Of a DNA stretch of 41,435 bases, positions 1-8,781 are shown piece by piece. Location of the stretch: NCBI RefSeq assembly GCF_903866365.1, contig NZ_CAIPNF010000174.1, forward strand, positions 1 to 41,435, read 5' to 3'. Under the pieces are notes generated by a model. That model was given only the letters and a program-made list of their open reading frames with translations. It did no database searches and was not told where the DNA came from. The translations under genes and the position numbers were made by a program. The stretch is from an uncultured Thiocystis sp. GTDB taxonomy: Bacteria; Pseudomonadota; Gammaproteobacteria; Chromatiales; Chromatiaceae. Every line of letters begins with the position of its first letter. Position 1 is the first letter of the stretch.

Positions 1-21
1 AGCCAGCACGGATCGGCCGGT

Positions 22-63
22 GGTCCGCGCAGCGGACCCTTCGTAGGGGCCGCTGCGCGGACC
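22..63. repeat. Long palindromic hairpin repeat
   Basis: A perfect 14-bp inverted repeat has its left arm GGTCCGCGCAGCGG at 22-35 and its right arm at 50-63. A further 4-bp inner stem (CCCT at 37-40 with AGGG at 45-48) leaves a TCGT loop. No T-tract follows, so it looks less like a classical terminator than an intergenic palindromic (REP-like) repeat. From memory, GC-rich palindromes containing the word CGTAGGG are frequent in Chromatiaceae-type genomes, but I saw no second full copy in this window. Confidence 0.7.
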
Positions 64-122
64 GAACAACGGTGTCCGGGCGATGATCGAAGCCAAACCG
101 CGCGGATCGCGCAGGACGCGGT

Positions 123-902
123 TTAGTCGAAGAGTCGCGCTGGATCATCCACCCGTGCGGCGGCCAGTAGCCAACGTTTCAGTTGTGTCCGGTCCCGACA
201 CCCGAGAATGCGCTCCCGACTGGCGGCGTCGATGCAGAGCCCACGGTCGGCGAGCAAGTCGAGGATCGACTCGGAGACGCCTCGATCGATCCCTTCGGTC
301 ATGCCACTTTCGCGAATGGCGTCGATACTCTCGTAGCCCGCGCGTTGCAGCAGATTGCGCAGCATCGCGCGATGGCTGGCATCGCGATCATAGAGCGCCT
401 CGACGGGCACTGGATTGCGCAGGATGCCGGGGGCGGTGAGGATCTCGCCGGGTCCGAGCACCCGCACCGGCTGTTTGGGGCAACGTACCTCGACACGCCG
501 CGGCCCCACCAGACGCACCACCCACACCTGTTGGGTGCCGTGATCGAGCAACTCGGCGATCTTGTTTTCCAGTTCCTGTTCGTCTTGCCCCGGCCCGCAA
601 TATTCGACGGCGAGCGGCGGCACGCCGGGGATCCAGCCCCGTTCGTCGCCTGCGGCAGCCACGGCGATATCCGGCGCGCGCAGGGTGCCGGTCGTCGGCG
701 TGAAACCGGCATCGACGCCCGCCCACTCCACGTCCGGGTCGGTTTCCAGCGCCCCGCCGCCGGACAGATTGCGCCCCGAATGGTCGCGCCCGGACGGGGC
801 GCAATAAATCGGGTGGCCATTGCTCAGTTCATAACGATCACCCTCGCGCAACTGATCGACGCGAAAGGGGCCATGCGGGATCGAACCTGTCTTCGTTGTC
901 AT
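123..902 (-). CDS. Uma2-family (DUF820) putative restriction endonuclease-fold protein
   Basis: A 259-residue protein. The central part has the Uma2/DUF820 pattern of the PD-(D/E)XK nuclease fold: APDIAVAA, then PLAVEYCGPGQ, then ELENKIAELLDHGTQQVWVV. The Asp of PDIA and the Glu of AVEY are in the expected places, but the usual downstream Lys of the E-x-K element is not obvious, so activity is uncertain. The C-terminal third (about residues 180-259) is helical and resembles tails seen on Uma2 and Rpn-like proteins. The start at 902 is preferred over longer in-frame extensions because AAGAGAG lies just upstream and the homology begins here. The gene is immediately downstream of a decayed DUF29 fragment, so the two were probably one transcript. 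The cellular role of Uma2 proteins is not established; they multiply in cyanobacteria and some phototrophs. Confidence 0.8.
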   Translation of the reverse strand: MTTKTGSIPHGPFRVDQLREGDRYELSNGHPIYCAPSGRDHSGRNLSGGGALETDPDVEWAGVDAGFTPTTGTLRAPDIAVAAAGDERGWIPGVPPLAVEYCGPGQDEQELENKIAELLDHGTQQVWVVRLVGPRRVEVRCPKQPVRVLGPGEILTAPGILRNPVPVEALYDRDASHRAMLRNLLQRAGYESIDAIRESGMTEGIDRGVSESILDLLADRGLCIDAASRERILGCRDRTQLKRWLLAAARVDDPARLFD

Positions 903-924
903 CTCGGATCTCTCTTGAAGCCGT

Positions 925-1053
925 TTACTCGCTCGCGTTCTGCGCTGCGGGGTAATCCTCCAGTTGGAGCAACTGCTCCAGTGAGTGCGGGCAATCGGTC
1001 GGAAATGTCGCCTCGTCGAGGTCGGTTTCCTTGACCGCCAGCAAGAGCGCCAT
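925..1053 (-). pseudogene. C-terminal remnant of a DUF29-family protein
   Basis: This is a 42-codon open stretch beginning MALLLAVKETDLDE. It matches the C-terminal end typical of DUF29 proteins, where an ET-x-L segment is followed by FP-x-x-CP-x-x-LEQLL (here FPTDCPHSLEQLL at residues 17-29). The same frame is closed by a TGA at 1069-1071, five codons upstream of the ATG, and the other roughly 100 residues of a DUF29 domain are absent. It ends 22 bases before the Uma2 start, so it may survive only as a leader for that gene. It could instead be translated as a small peptide. Confidence 0.55.
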
Positions 1054-1116
1054 GGGATAAGTCGGCAGTCATCGTCACTCCCGGCCACACGGGCCCGCGC
1101 TGGATAGATTCTCCAT

Positions 1117-1136
1117 GGGGAATCATTATAGTCCCC
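1117..1136. promoter_or_regulatory. Possible overlapping divergent -10 elements
   Basis: GGGGA (1117-1121) and TCCCC (1132-1136) form a short inverted repeat. It encloses TATAGT on the plus strand (1127-1132) and a consensus TATAAT on the minus strand (1130 down to 1125). The position suits divergent transcription of the HAD-tgt pair to the right and of the DUF29 remnant-Uma2 pair to the left. No convincing -35 hexamer stands at 16-18 bp for either direction. Confidence 0.3.
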
Positions 1137-1183
1137 GCACCGTCCCAGACTGCATTTGGCCCTCGACCCCGGTTCCAGGCACA

Positions 1184-3021
<1,838 letters not shown>

Positions 3022-3094
3022 ATCTGGAGAAACCGGCGGTCGATTCCCAGACGCTGAGTCGACGATGCGTAAAAGTGACAACCCGGTTCAGAGG

Positions 3095-4309
3095 TTATGG
3101 TTTGATCGAATGAAAACTGACATGATCGGATCCAGGGGCCATGTTGAACACCTCGCCACTCCCTGTCGCCACGGCGCTTCGTATGGACCAATAATTGTAT
3201 TCCTCGCTTGGAATCGCGATCGTTTTTTGATGACGCCCAGTAGCGTCGAACACGAAAACGTCAATGGCAATAGAGTCGTCCTGGTCGGCTTCCGTCTTCA
3301 CGTAGAAGCTCCCGCCCTGATCTTCTCCGAGAAACTCCGCCCCAATGACACCGCTCTTTGGAAGAGACACCGTAACAGAGCGGCCGTCCGGGTAATCGAT
3401 CCGAACGTTACCGACCTTGTTCCGCCAATCGACCGCGGGAACGAATCGCTGTCCGTCAGCACCAAGGAAACCCTTCGCCACGCCCTCTCCGAGTTGGGCC
3501 TCGGTCGGCTGGGCCAATGCCCCGGAGGCGATTGTGGCGATTGCTGTATCGCCTGCCCCATTTCCGCGTATGTAGATGTTACCGTCGACCACCCGCATCG
3601 GTCCCCGACTCTTCCATCGAGATGAATCGACTTTGATGGTTGTCAGCACATTGCCGTTTGCATCCAGTTGGCTCAGGGTGTCATCCGTCCCGTAGACGTA
3701 AATCAACCCGTCTTTGTCAAACACCACATCCTCGGGAACGATCTCTCCGAGAGCAATGCTTCGCAAATGTCGACCGTCCGGATCGTAAACCTGCAACCGA
3801 TGATTGACCGTATCGCAAACGAAAAGGTTGCCATGCTGGTCCACCGCAAAAGAAGCCGGTCCCTCGCTCGCGCCTTCAACGCCATCGACCGCGCCAAGTT
3901 GATCGTCGCCCGGCCCGTAGGCAACTGAAAAACCGCGTTCTTGACTCGTCGTCCGCTCGACTCCACGCCCGAGTACGATCACCTTCTCCAATTTCCGACC
4001 TTCCTCGGTCTGCCGGTAGACGAGCACATTGCTGGAACCGGCGAGCGCCTGGATCGCCTCATCCAGAGAAACCTCGTTAAAAATCCGGATGATCGGAGAG
4101 TTTGCCAAACTCGCGCTTTCGATCGTGAAGTCGATGCCGGTCTGACTGCCGAGCCGTTCCAGTGTGGCCGCCAGCGAGGCGCCATCCACGCGGCCCGTGA
4201 CCAAGCGATCCTTGACCGATAACTCCAGGACAGGATCGGCGGAAGCGGCCGCAATGCCTGGAAGGCAAAAACAGGTTACGAGAAGAATGCGTAATTTTGG
4301 GAGGATCAT
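3095..4309 (-). CDS. Secreted protein with N-terminal STN domain and NHL-type beta-propeller
   Basis: 404 residues. The signal peptide is at about 1-24 (ILLVTCFCLPGIAAASA, with likely cleavage after ASA). Residues about 28-120 look like a secretin/TonB short N-terminal (STN) domain: a beta strand, LAATLERLGSQTGIDF, then VSLDEAIQAL and KVIVLGRG. From about 140 onward there are NHL-like repeats typical of a beta-propeller, such as FAVDQHGNLFVCDTVNHRLQVYD and DVVFDKDGLIYVYG. STN domains usually sit at the N-terminus of secretins or TonB-dependent receptors; here there is neither a barrel nor a secretin core. It starts only 4 bases after the RIO-kinase stop, so the two are almost certainly co-transcribed. 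The function is unknown; a periplasmic binding or scaffold role is my inference. Confidence 0.75.
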   Translation of the reverse strand: MILPKLRILLVTCFCLPGIAAASADPVLELSVKDRLVTGRVDGASLAATLERLGSQTGIDFTIESASLANSPIIRIFNEVSLDEAIQALAGSSNVLVYRQTEEGRKLEKVIVLGRGVERTTSQERGFSVAYGPGDDQLGAVDGVEGASEGPASFAVDQHGNLFVCDTVNHRLQVYDPDGRHLRSIALGEIVPEDVVFDKDGLIYVYGTDDTLSQLDANGNVLTTIKVDSSRWKSRGPMRVVDGNIYIRGNGAGDTAIATIASGALAQPTEAQLGEGVAKGFLGADGQRFVPAVDWRNKVGNVRIDYPDGRSVTVSLPKSGVIGAEFLGEDQGGSFYVKTEADQDDSIAIDVFVFDATGRHQKTIAIPSEEYNYWSIRSAVATGSGEVFNMAPGSDHVSFHSIKP

Positions 4310-4313
4310 CGGA

Positions 4314-5171
4314 TTAATCCTTGACGATCAGAGTGGTGTCTCGGGCATGACGTCTCATTTCATCCTCCCGCGCATCATTGATTTCTCTCAGGATGCTGTC
4401 GAGATCGACCTTTTTATGCTGACCTTTGAAGTGACCGGTGAGTTTCATGTCAGGCGACAGATTGCCGCTCTCGTACAGGTGCCAGATCTCCTTGCCGTAA
4501 CTGGTGGTCAGCAGTTCGGGCGCGAACTGACCGAAGTAGGCAGCCAGATTGTCGACATCCCGCTCCAGCATCCGGGCGGCGTGATTGTTTGCCGCCGCGT
4601 CAATCGCCTGGGGCAGATCGATAATCACCGGACCTTGCGCGTCAATGAGCACATTGAATTCGGAGAGATCGCCATGCACTAATCCTCCGCAGAGCATTTT
4701 CACGACCTCCCCAATCAGTAAGCGATGGTACTCCAGGGCCTGTTCCCCGTTCAATTCAAGGTCATTCAGGCGGGGTGCCGCGACACCCTGTTCATCCATG
4801 ATCAACTCCATGATCAAGACGCCTTCGAGAAAGTGATAGGGTTGCGGTACCCGCACGCCCGCGGCGGCCAGTCGATACAGGGCATCGACCTCGGTATTTT
4901 GCCAGACGTCTTCCTGTTCCCGGCGCCCATAGCGGGTGCCTTTTTCCATCGCGCGGGCCTGCCGGCTATTGCGCACTTTGCGGCCTTCGCGATACAGCGA
5001 CTGCTTATGAAAGCCACGTTTATTGGCCTCTTTATAGACTTTGGCGCAGCGCACCACACCCTCGGAGAGCACCACGTAGACCGCGGCCTCCTTGCCACTT
5101 TTGAGCGGCCGAATGACTTCATCGATCAGACCGTCCTGCAATAGCGGTTCAAGACTTTTTGGAACTTTCAT
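4314..5171 (-). CDS. RIO-type serine/threonine protein kinase
   Basis: A 285-residue atypical protein kinase of the RIO1-like bacterial group. The nucleotide-binding loop is IRPLKSGKEAAVY (residues 20-32), the catalytic Lys is K44 in RCAKVYK, the catalytic loop HGDLSEFN (166-173) contains Asp168 and Asn173, and the metal-binding Asp is D185 in IIDLPQ. The C-terminal tail from about 250 is charged (FKGQHKKVDLD). The start at 5171 is preceded by AAGGG; the longer frame upstream to 5795 overlaps the divergent DUF427 gene and shows no homology. In archaea and eukaryotes RIO kinases act in ribosome maturation; the bacterial targets are poorly known. Here it leads a two-gene unit with the secreted STN-NHL protein. 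Confidence 0.93.
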   Translation of the reverse strand: MKVPKSLEPLLQDGLIDEVIRPLKSGKEAAVYVVLSEGVVRCAKVYKEANKRGFHKQSLYREGRKVRNSRQARAMEKGTRYGRREQEDVWQNTEVDALYRLAAAGVRVPQPYHFLEGVLIMELIMDEQGVAAPRLNDLELNGEQALEYHRLLIGEVVKMLCGGLVHGDLSEFNVLIDAQGPVIIDLPQAIDAAANNHAARMLERDVDNLAAYFGQFAPELLTTSYGKEIWHLYESGNLSPDMKLTGHFKGQHKKVDLDSILREINDAREDEMRRHARDTTLIVKD

Positions 5172-5426
5172 CGTCGCCCTTGTGAGCGATGCACGCTTGG
5201 CGCTCCCGGATCGGGCTGGGGCGGATTGGCATCGCGAATGATCGTTGCTGGTAAAACGCACGGAACCGACTCGTCCGATCCGCGTCCGTGGGTCCGACCT
5301 TCGCCAGACCGGCATCCCGGAAGGCGCGGTCAAACGAGGCGTCGCAGGCTGGAAACGGAAGGTTGCTGACACAATGTGCGTTATATTGACAGCATCGACA
5401 CGGTATCGCCAATGAGGGTTTGCGCC

Positions 5427-5711
5427 ATGGCCAAAGCGGTTTGGAAGAATCAGACGATCGCCGAAAGCGACACGGTCGTGGAAGTGGAGGGCAACCTCTA
5501 CTTTCCCCTGGACGCGGTCCGCCGCGAGTTCCTGGAGCCGAGCGAGCGGACGACCCGGTGCCCCTGGAAGGGCGAGGCGCGGTATTACCACATCGTGGTG
5601 GGGAACGATTGTAACGTGGATGCGGCCTGGTTCTATCCCAACCCCAAGCCCGCGGCCTCGAACATCAAGGATCATGTGGCATTCTGGCGCGGCGTCGCCG
5701 TGGAACGCTAA
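5427..5711 (+). CDS. DUF427-family small protein
   Basis: A 94-residue protein starting MAKAVWKNQTIAESDT. The family pattern is clear: a Trp-rich beta fold with VEVEGNLYFPLDAV, then TTRCPWKGEARYYHIVV, then DAAWFYPNPKPAASNIKDHVAFW. ATG 5427 is preferred over 5376 and 5412 because GAGGG at 5414-5418 gives 8-base spacing and homology begins at MAKA. DUF427 proteins are small soluble proteins of unknown biochemistry. It diverges from the RIO kinase and lies 138 bases upstream of the bilin-reductase/PCP fusion, reading the same way, so the two may share a transcript. Confidence 0.92.
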   Translation: MAKAVWKNQTIAESDTVVEVEGNLYFPLDAVRREFLEPSERTTRCPWKGEARYYHIVVGNDCNVDAAWFYPNPKPAASNIKDHVAFWRGVAVER

Positions 5712-5849
5712 GGCGTCAGGCGAATTGTGGAAAAGCGCAGACTCGGATTGCATCCGTTCGTGGTTGTCCTGCGTCGTCCGCACCCACTTTGCCAAGCAAC
5801 CAGTGCATCGCTATAGTCCTGGAATTCAAGTGCGAGGATGGAAGACGGG

Positions 5850-6800
5850 ATGCCCGAGGATCGAACGCCAGACGCGGAAGCGTCGCTGTGGGACCGCTTC
5901 GAGGCGTTGTTCCTCGACCGTTTGCAGGGTTGTCTGGAACGTCACGACTTCACCGAATACAGCAGCCATCGTCAGGCCGCCGAGACGCGGATCCTGGCCC
6001 GTTCCCGCATCTACCAGGGCGAGAAGCTCGATCGGGCGATGATTCATCAGTACACCCTGAAACCGGGTCGGGGCGGTCTGGTGATCTTCGCCTACCCGCG
6101 CCTGGAGTACGCGATTCCCTCCTTTCTGCTGCACATTGGCGGCATGCCGCCGGCGCGGACGCTGCTTATCCTGGATCTCGCGCCCTGCGCCGCGTCGCTG
6201 GACATGGCCCCTTTCGGCGCGGTGGCGCGGGCGCAGCGAGCGGCGCTGGAACTCCCCGACGCCGAGGTCGAGTGGTTGCGCCCGGTCACCTCGCCTCACC
6301 TCCTGTACTGCCCACTCAAGCCGCTGGAACCCGAGCGTTTTCTTCCGGCCTTCGCGGCCGTCGTCGAGACCTGGCGCGCGGCCTATCTCGAACCCGCCGC
6401 GCGCGACGAGGACGCGGCATCCATGAAGGCGCGTGGCGACGCGGTGCTGGCGTTGAAAAAGGTACTCTTTCGCAACGATCCGGCCTTTCCGGTCTTTACC
6501 CGCGCCTTCGGTCAGGGGATGTCCGACGTGTTCGCCGAGGCCGCGTTCGGGGGCGATCCGGGGCTGTCGATCGCCGACGCCATCGAGCCGCTGCCCACGC
6601 CGGGGAGTTGGGTCAACAAGAAGCTCGGGGTGAGCTGGCGCGCGGACGCCCAGGAACGGGTGCACGAGGCGCCGGCCTTCCTGCGGCCGATCATCCGACG
6701 CATCATCGAAAAAGAGGCGGTCAAGGAAGGGACGCCCGTCGTCACGCTGGAACTCGTCCTGCGCTGCGAAAAGAAATATCGCGGAAATATGGAGCTGTGA
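5850..6800 (+). CDS. Bilin-reductase-like (FDBR/RCCR) protein fused to a PCP-reductase C-terminal domain
   Basis: About 316 residues. Residues about 10-235 follow the outline of ferredoxin-dependent bilin reductases and plant red chlorophyll catabolite reductase: RSRIYQG, then VIFAYPRLEYAIPSFLLHIGG, then LLILDLAPCA (Asp109 sits where the family has a conserved Asp), and a final FTRAFGQGMSDVFAEAAFGG resembling the FG...LFD end. Residues about 261-312 (SWRADAQERVHEAPAFLRP, then IRRIIEKEAVKEG, then TLELV) match the PCP_red domain that ends BchB/ChlB of dark protochlorophyllide reductase. The two together suggest a tetrapyrrole-binding reductase or chaperone acting on linear or chlorophyll-derived pigments. 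No cofactor is predicted, so electrons would come from ferredoxin. ATG 5850 is favoured (GGAAG 6 bases upstream); 5838 is the alternative. The domain calls are by eye, and the PCP part is the firmer one. Confidence 0.7.
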   Translation: MPEDRTPDAEASLWDRFEALFLDRLQGCLERHDFTEYSSHRQAAETRILARSRIYQGEKLDRAMIHQYTLKPGRGGLVIFAYPRLEYAIPSFLLHIGGMPPARTLLILDLAPCAASLDMAPFGAVARAQRAALELPDAEVEWLRPVTSPHLLYCPLKPLEPERFLPAFAAVVETWRAAYLEPAARDEDAASMKARGDAVLALKKVLFRNDPAFPVFTRAFGQGMSDVFAEAAFGGDPGLSIADAIEPLPTPGSWVNKKLGVSWRADAQERVHEAPAFLRPIIRRIIEKEAVKEGTPVVTLELVLRCEKKYRGNMEL

Positions 6801-6879
6801 AGCGAGCGAATCGCATCCAGAGGCAAAGCCTTAAAAGCCGCCGAGTTTCGTGTGGCCCGGTCCAGCCTTGAGAAACCAT

Positions 6880-6905
6880 GACCGTCAGTCCGGTCAACAA
6901 CTTTT
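6880..6905 (+). terminator. Weak candidate rho-independent terminator
   Basis: GACCG (6880-6884) and CGGTC (6891-6895) form a 5-bp stem followed, after ACAAC, by a short T run at 6902-6906. It lies about 80 bases after the bilin-reductase-like gene and would end that transcript before the convergent ribD remnant. The stem is short, so confidence is low. Confidence 0.3.
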
Positions 6906-6911
6906 TCAGGG

Positions 6912-7332
6912 TCAAAGCAAACGCAGCGGCGCCTGCACGGGTTCGTCCTCCGCCGTCGGATTGCCACGCTCGCCCCGCAGATCGAAGTCCCACGGCAGAT
7001 CCTCGCCCATCCGATACAACCGGTAAGGCGGACGCCGACACGTCTTCACGGTCGGCGACGGCGGCAGACTGATCCCAGAGCGCCCGGACCCGATGAGCAC
7101 GGGCGCGGTCGCAATCTGCAGACGGTCGAGCTTGCCCGCCATCCTCCAGCGCGACACGGTCACGCCGCCGCCTTCGATGAAGAGGACATGCGGGCCGCGT
7201 GCGCGCAGCGCCGACAGCGCATGTTCCAGCGAGTGACCGTCGACGTCCGTGGAGAGGCCGATCATGCGCTCCTCCCAGTCCTCCGCGCGCAACCGCGCAA
7301 CCGCGTGGACTCGCAGACGATCAGGGTCGGCG
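6912..7332 (-). pseudogene. 3' fragment of a RibD C-terminal-like reductase gene, frameshifted
   Basis: The translated minus strand reads PTLIVCESTRL, then RAEDWEERMIGLS, then the diagnostic HVLFIEGGGVTVSRW, DRLQIATAPVLIGSG and YRLYRMGEDLPWDFDLR. This is the C-terminal half of a RibD-family (dihydrofolate-reductase-like, NADPH-dependent pyrimidine reductase) protein. The N-terminal half, including the start of the NADPH-binding fold, is missing and replaced by transposase sequence upstream. A perfect tandem duplication of the 8-mer GCGCAACC (7287-7294, 7295-7302) shifts the frame; removing one copy restores STRLRAEDW in a single frame. The only in-frame start left is a TTG at 7292. It is probably non-functional. 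Confidence 0.75.
7287..7302. repeat. 8-bp tandem duplication causing a frameshift
   Basis: Two adjacent copies of GCGCAACC. Deleting one copy joins the two open frames of the RibD-like remnant, so this is most likely a replication-slippage insertion that followed inactivation of the gene. Confidence 0.75.
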
Positions 7333-7640
7333 CCTCGCAGATCGCCTCGGCATCGACCGCGTCGTTCTGGTTGGATTTCACGAACGGCTTGACGAACGCG
7401 GGGCGATGCCGGCCAGGGTGGCGGCGCGAATGCCGTCCGCCTGGCTGCCCTGACTGGCTGCGTGGACGAGGCAAAAGGCCAGCTCGTCCAGCAGGATCAA
7501 CGCGGAAAGGTTCTTGAAATGATGGACATCGTCGTAAAAGGTGTTGGCCTCGCTGGTGTCGCCCTCCAGGCCATGGACGGCGAGATTCCTCTTGGCCAGC
7601 CGGATCCTGGTTCCGGTCTGCTTCCGACCGTGGAAAGTCG
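7333..7640 (-). mobile_element. IS110-family transposase N-terminal remnant
   Basis: Two minus-strand frames together resemble the N-terminal (DEDD RuvC-like) part of IS110-type transposases. The first carries RIRLAKRNLAVHGLEGD, a degraded form of the usual G-I-D-L-A-K-N...VHG opening. The second carries AFVKPFVKSNQNDAVDAEAICEA, the conserved K-x-N-K-N-D-A-x-D-A-E-A-I block. The frames change near 7395-7400, so there is at least one frameshift, and the catalytic C-terminal Ser region is absent. The element breaks off at about 7332 directly into RibD-like coding sequence. No inverted repeats or target duplication are visible; IS110 elements commonly lack both. It sits within about 65 bases of the end of the MoxR gene. 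Confidence 0.7.
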
Positions 7641-7702
7641 ACCTGATCCGGGCACGGGCTCGGTGCCCCCGCAGGGGCGGCGTGCCGTCCCTGCACAAGA
7701 TC

Positions 7703-8659
7703 TCAAAGGGGTACGTTATTCAGGATGTGGGAGGCCACTTCATCCCCTCCAATCCGCTGCCCCGGTTCACCGCCTGTCAGGCGGTGTGTGACGCAGGCGG
7801 ACAGCACGGCCTGGATATCCTCTGGAATCGTATAGTCACGATCCGCAAGCAGAGCCCAGGCTTTGGCCGCGCGCAGGATCCCCAGCCCCGCGCGGGGCGA
7901 AAGTCCATAGGCGAAGCGCTCGGAGCCGCGGGTGAACTGGAGAATGGCGTGTACGTAGTCGATGATGGGCCGCGCCGCATGGATGTCGGCGACCCGCTGC
8001 TGAAGCTCCAGAAGTTGAACATTGCTGAGCACTGGCGCCTGGCGCGCGACCATGGCGCGGCGATCCTCGCCGGCGAGCAGCCGCTTTTCCTGCTCGGCGT
8101 TCGGATAGCCCAGGTGGATACGCATCAGGAAGCGGTCCAACTGGGACTCGGGCAGCGGAAAGGTGCCGACCTGAAAGAGCGGATTCTGGGTGCCGATGAC
8201 GAAGAAGGGTTCCGGCAGGGGGCGGGTCTCGCCCTCGACCGTCACCTGGCGTTCCTCCATCGCCTCCAGCAGCGCGCTTTGGGCCTTGGGCGTGGCCCGG
8301 TTGATTTCGTCGGCCAGCACCAGTTGCGAGAAGATCGGGCCGGGATGGAAGCGGAAACCCTCGGCGGCGCGGTCATAGACCGAGACCCCGATAACATCGG
8401 CGGGCAACAGATCGCTGGTGAACTGGATGCGCGCATAGTCCAGACCCAGCAGGCGCGCGAGCAGGTGGGCAAGGGTAGTTTTGCCCACCCCCGGTAGATC
8501 CTCGATCAGCAGGTGGCCGCGCGCCAGCAGGCAGGCGAGCGCGAGTCGCAGTTCGCGATCCTTGCCGAGGATCACGGCGCTGGCGCTGTCCAGGATCGCG
8601 TCCGGGAGACTGACGTCGCGTTGCGGTTGCCGCTGCGGCTGGCGGTGCGACAGGCTCAT
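7703..8659 (-). CDS. MoxR-family AAA+ ATPase
   Basis: A 318-residue AAA_3-type ATPase. Walker A is [10 protein letters not shown], Walker B is [10 protein letters not shown], sensor 1 is FFVIGTQNP, and [14 protein letters not shown] is the characteristic MoxR segment; the lid domain includes [18 protein letters not shown]. MoxR proteins act as chaperone-like ATPases, usually encoded in front of a DUF58 von Willebrand-type protein, a transglutaminase-like protein and membrane partners. None of these follows here: the gene ends at 7703 and IS110 debris begins at once, so its partner genes were probably lost or moved. The C-terminus (HILNNVPL) is close to full length for the family. It is divergent from mnmG. 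Confidence 0.9.
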   Translation of the reverse strand: MSLSHRQPQRQPQRDVSLPDAILDSASAVILGKDRELRLALACLLARGHLLIEDLPGVGKTTLAHLLARLLGLDYARIQFTSDLLPADVIGVSVYDRAAEGFRFHPGPIFSQLVLADEINRATPKAQSALLEAMEERQVTVEGETRPLPEPFFVIGTQNPLFQVGTFPLPESQLDRFLMRIHLGYPNAEQEKRLLAGEDRRAMVARQAPVLSNVQLLELQQRVADIHAARPIIDYVHAILQFTRGSERFAYGLSPRAGLGILRAAKAWALLADRDYTIPEDIQAVLSACVTHRLTGGEPGQRIGGDEVASHILNNVPL

Positions 8660-8781
8660 CGGTCGCTCGCTCCGGTGCGGACGCGTTGGCGCCCGGAGGC
8701 GAAAAAGTCTCTCTTTTCAATCGGCTCAGTCGTCCCGATTTGGGTTACACTAGCAGGCTTCATTGGCTCAGGCTTCCTGTC

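Noticed and set aside
5149-5412. 87-codon minus-strand frame in the RIO-DUF427 gap
   Set aside because: Overlaps the RIO start, has no homology and no ribosome binding site; the divergent gap is better read as a promoter region.
5789-6871. 360-codon plus-strand frame overlapping the bilin-reductase-like gene
   Set aside because: Arg/Gly/Ala-rich out-of-frame shadow; the 5850-6800 frame has the conserved domains.
8660-8781. Possible oriC between moxR and mnmG
   Set aside because: Only about 120 bases, no DnaA-box cluster and no AT-rich unwinding region seen.
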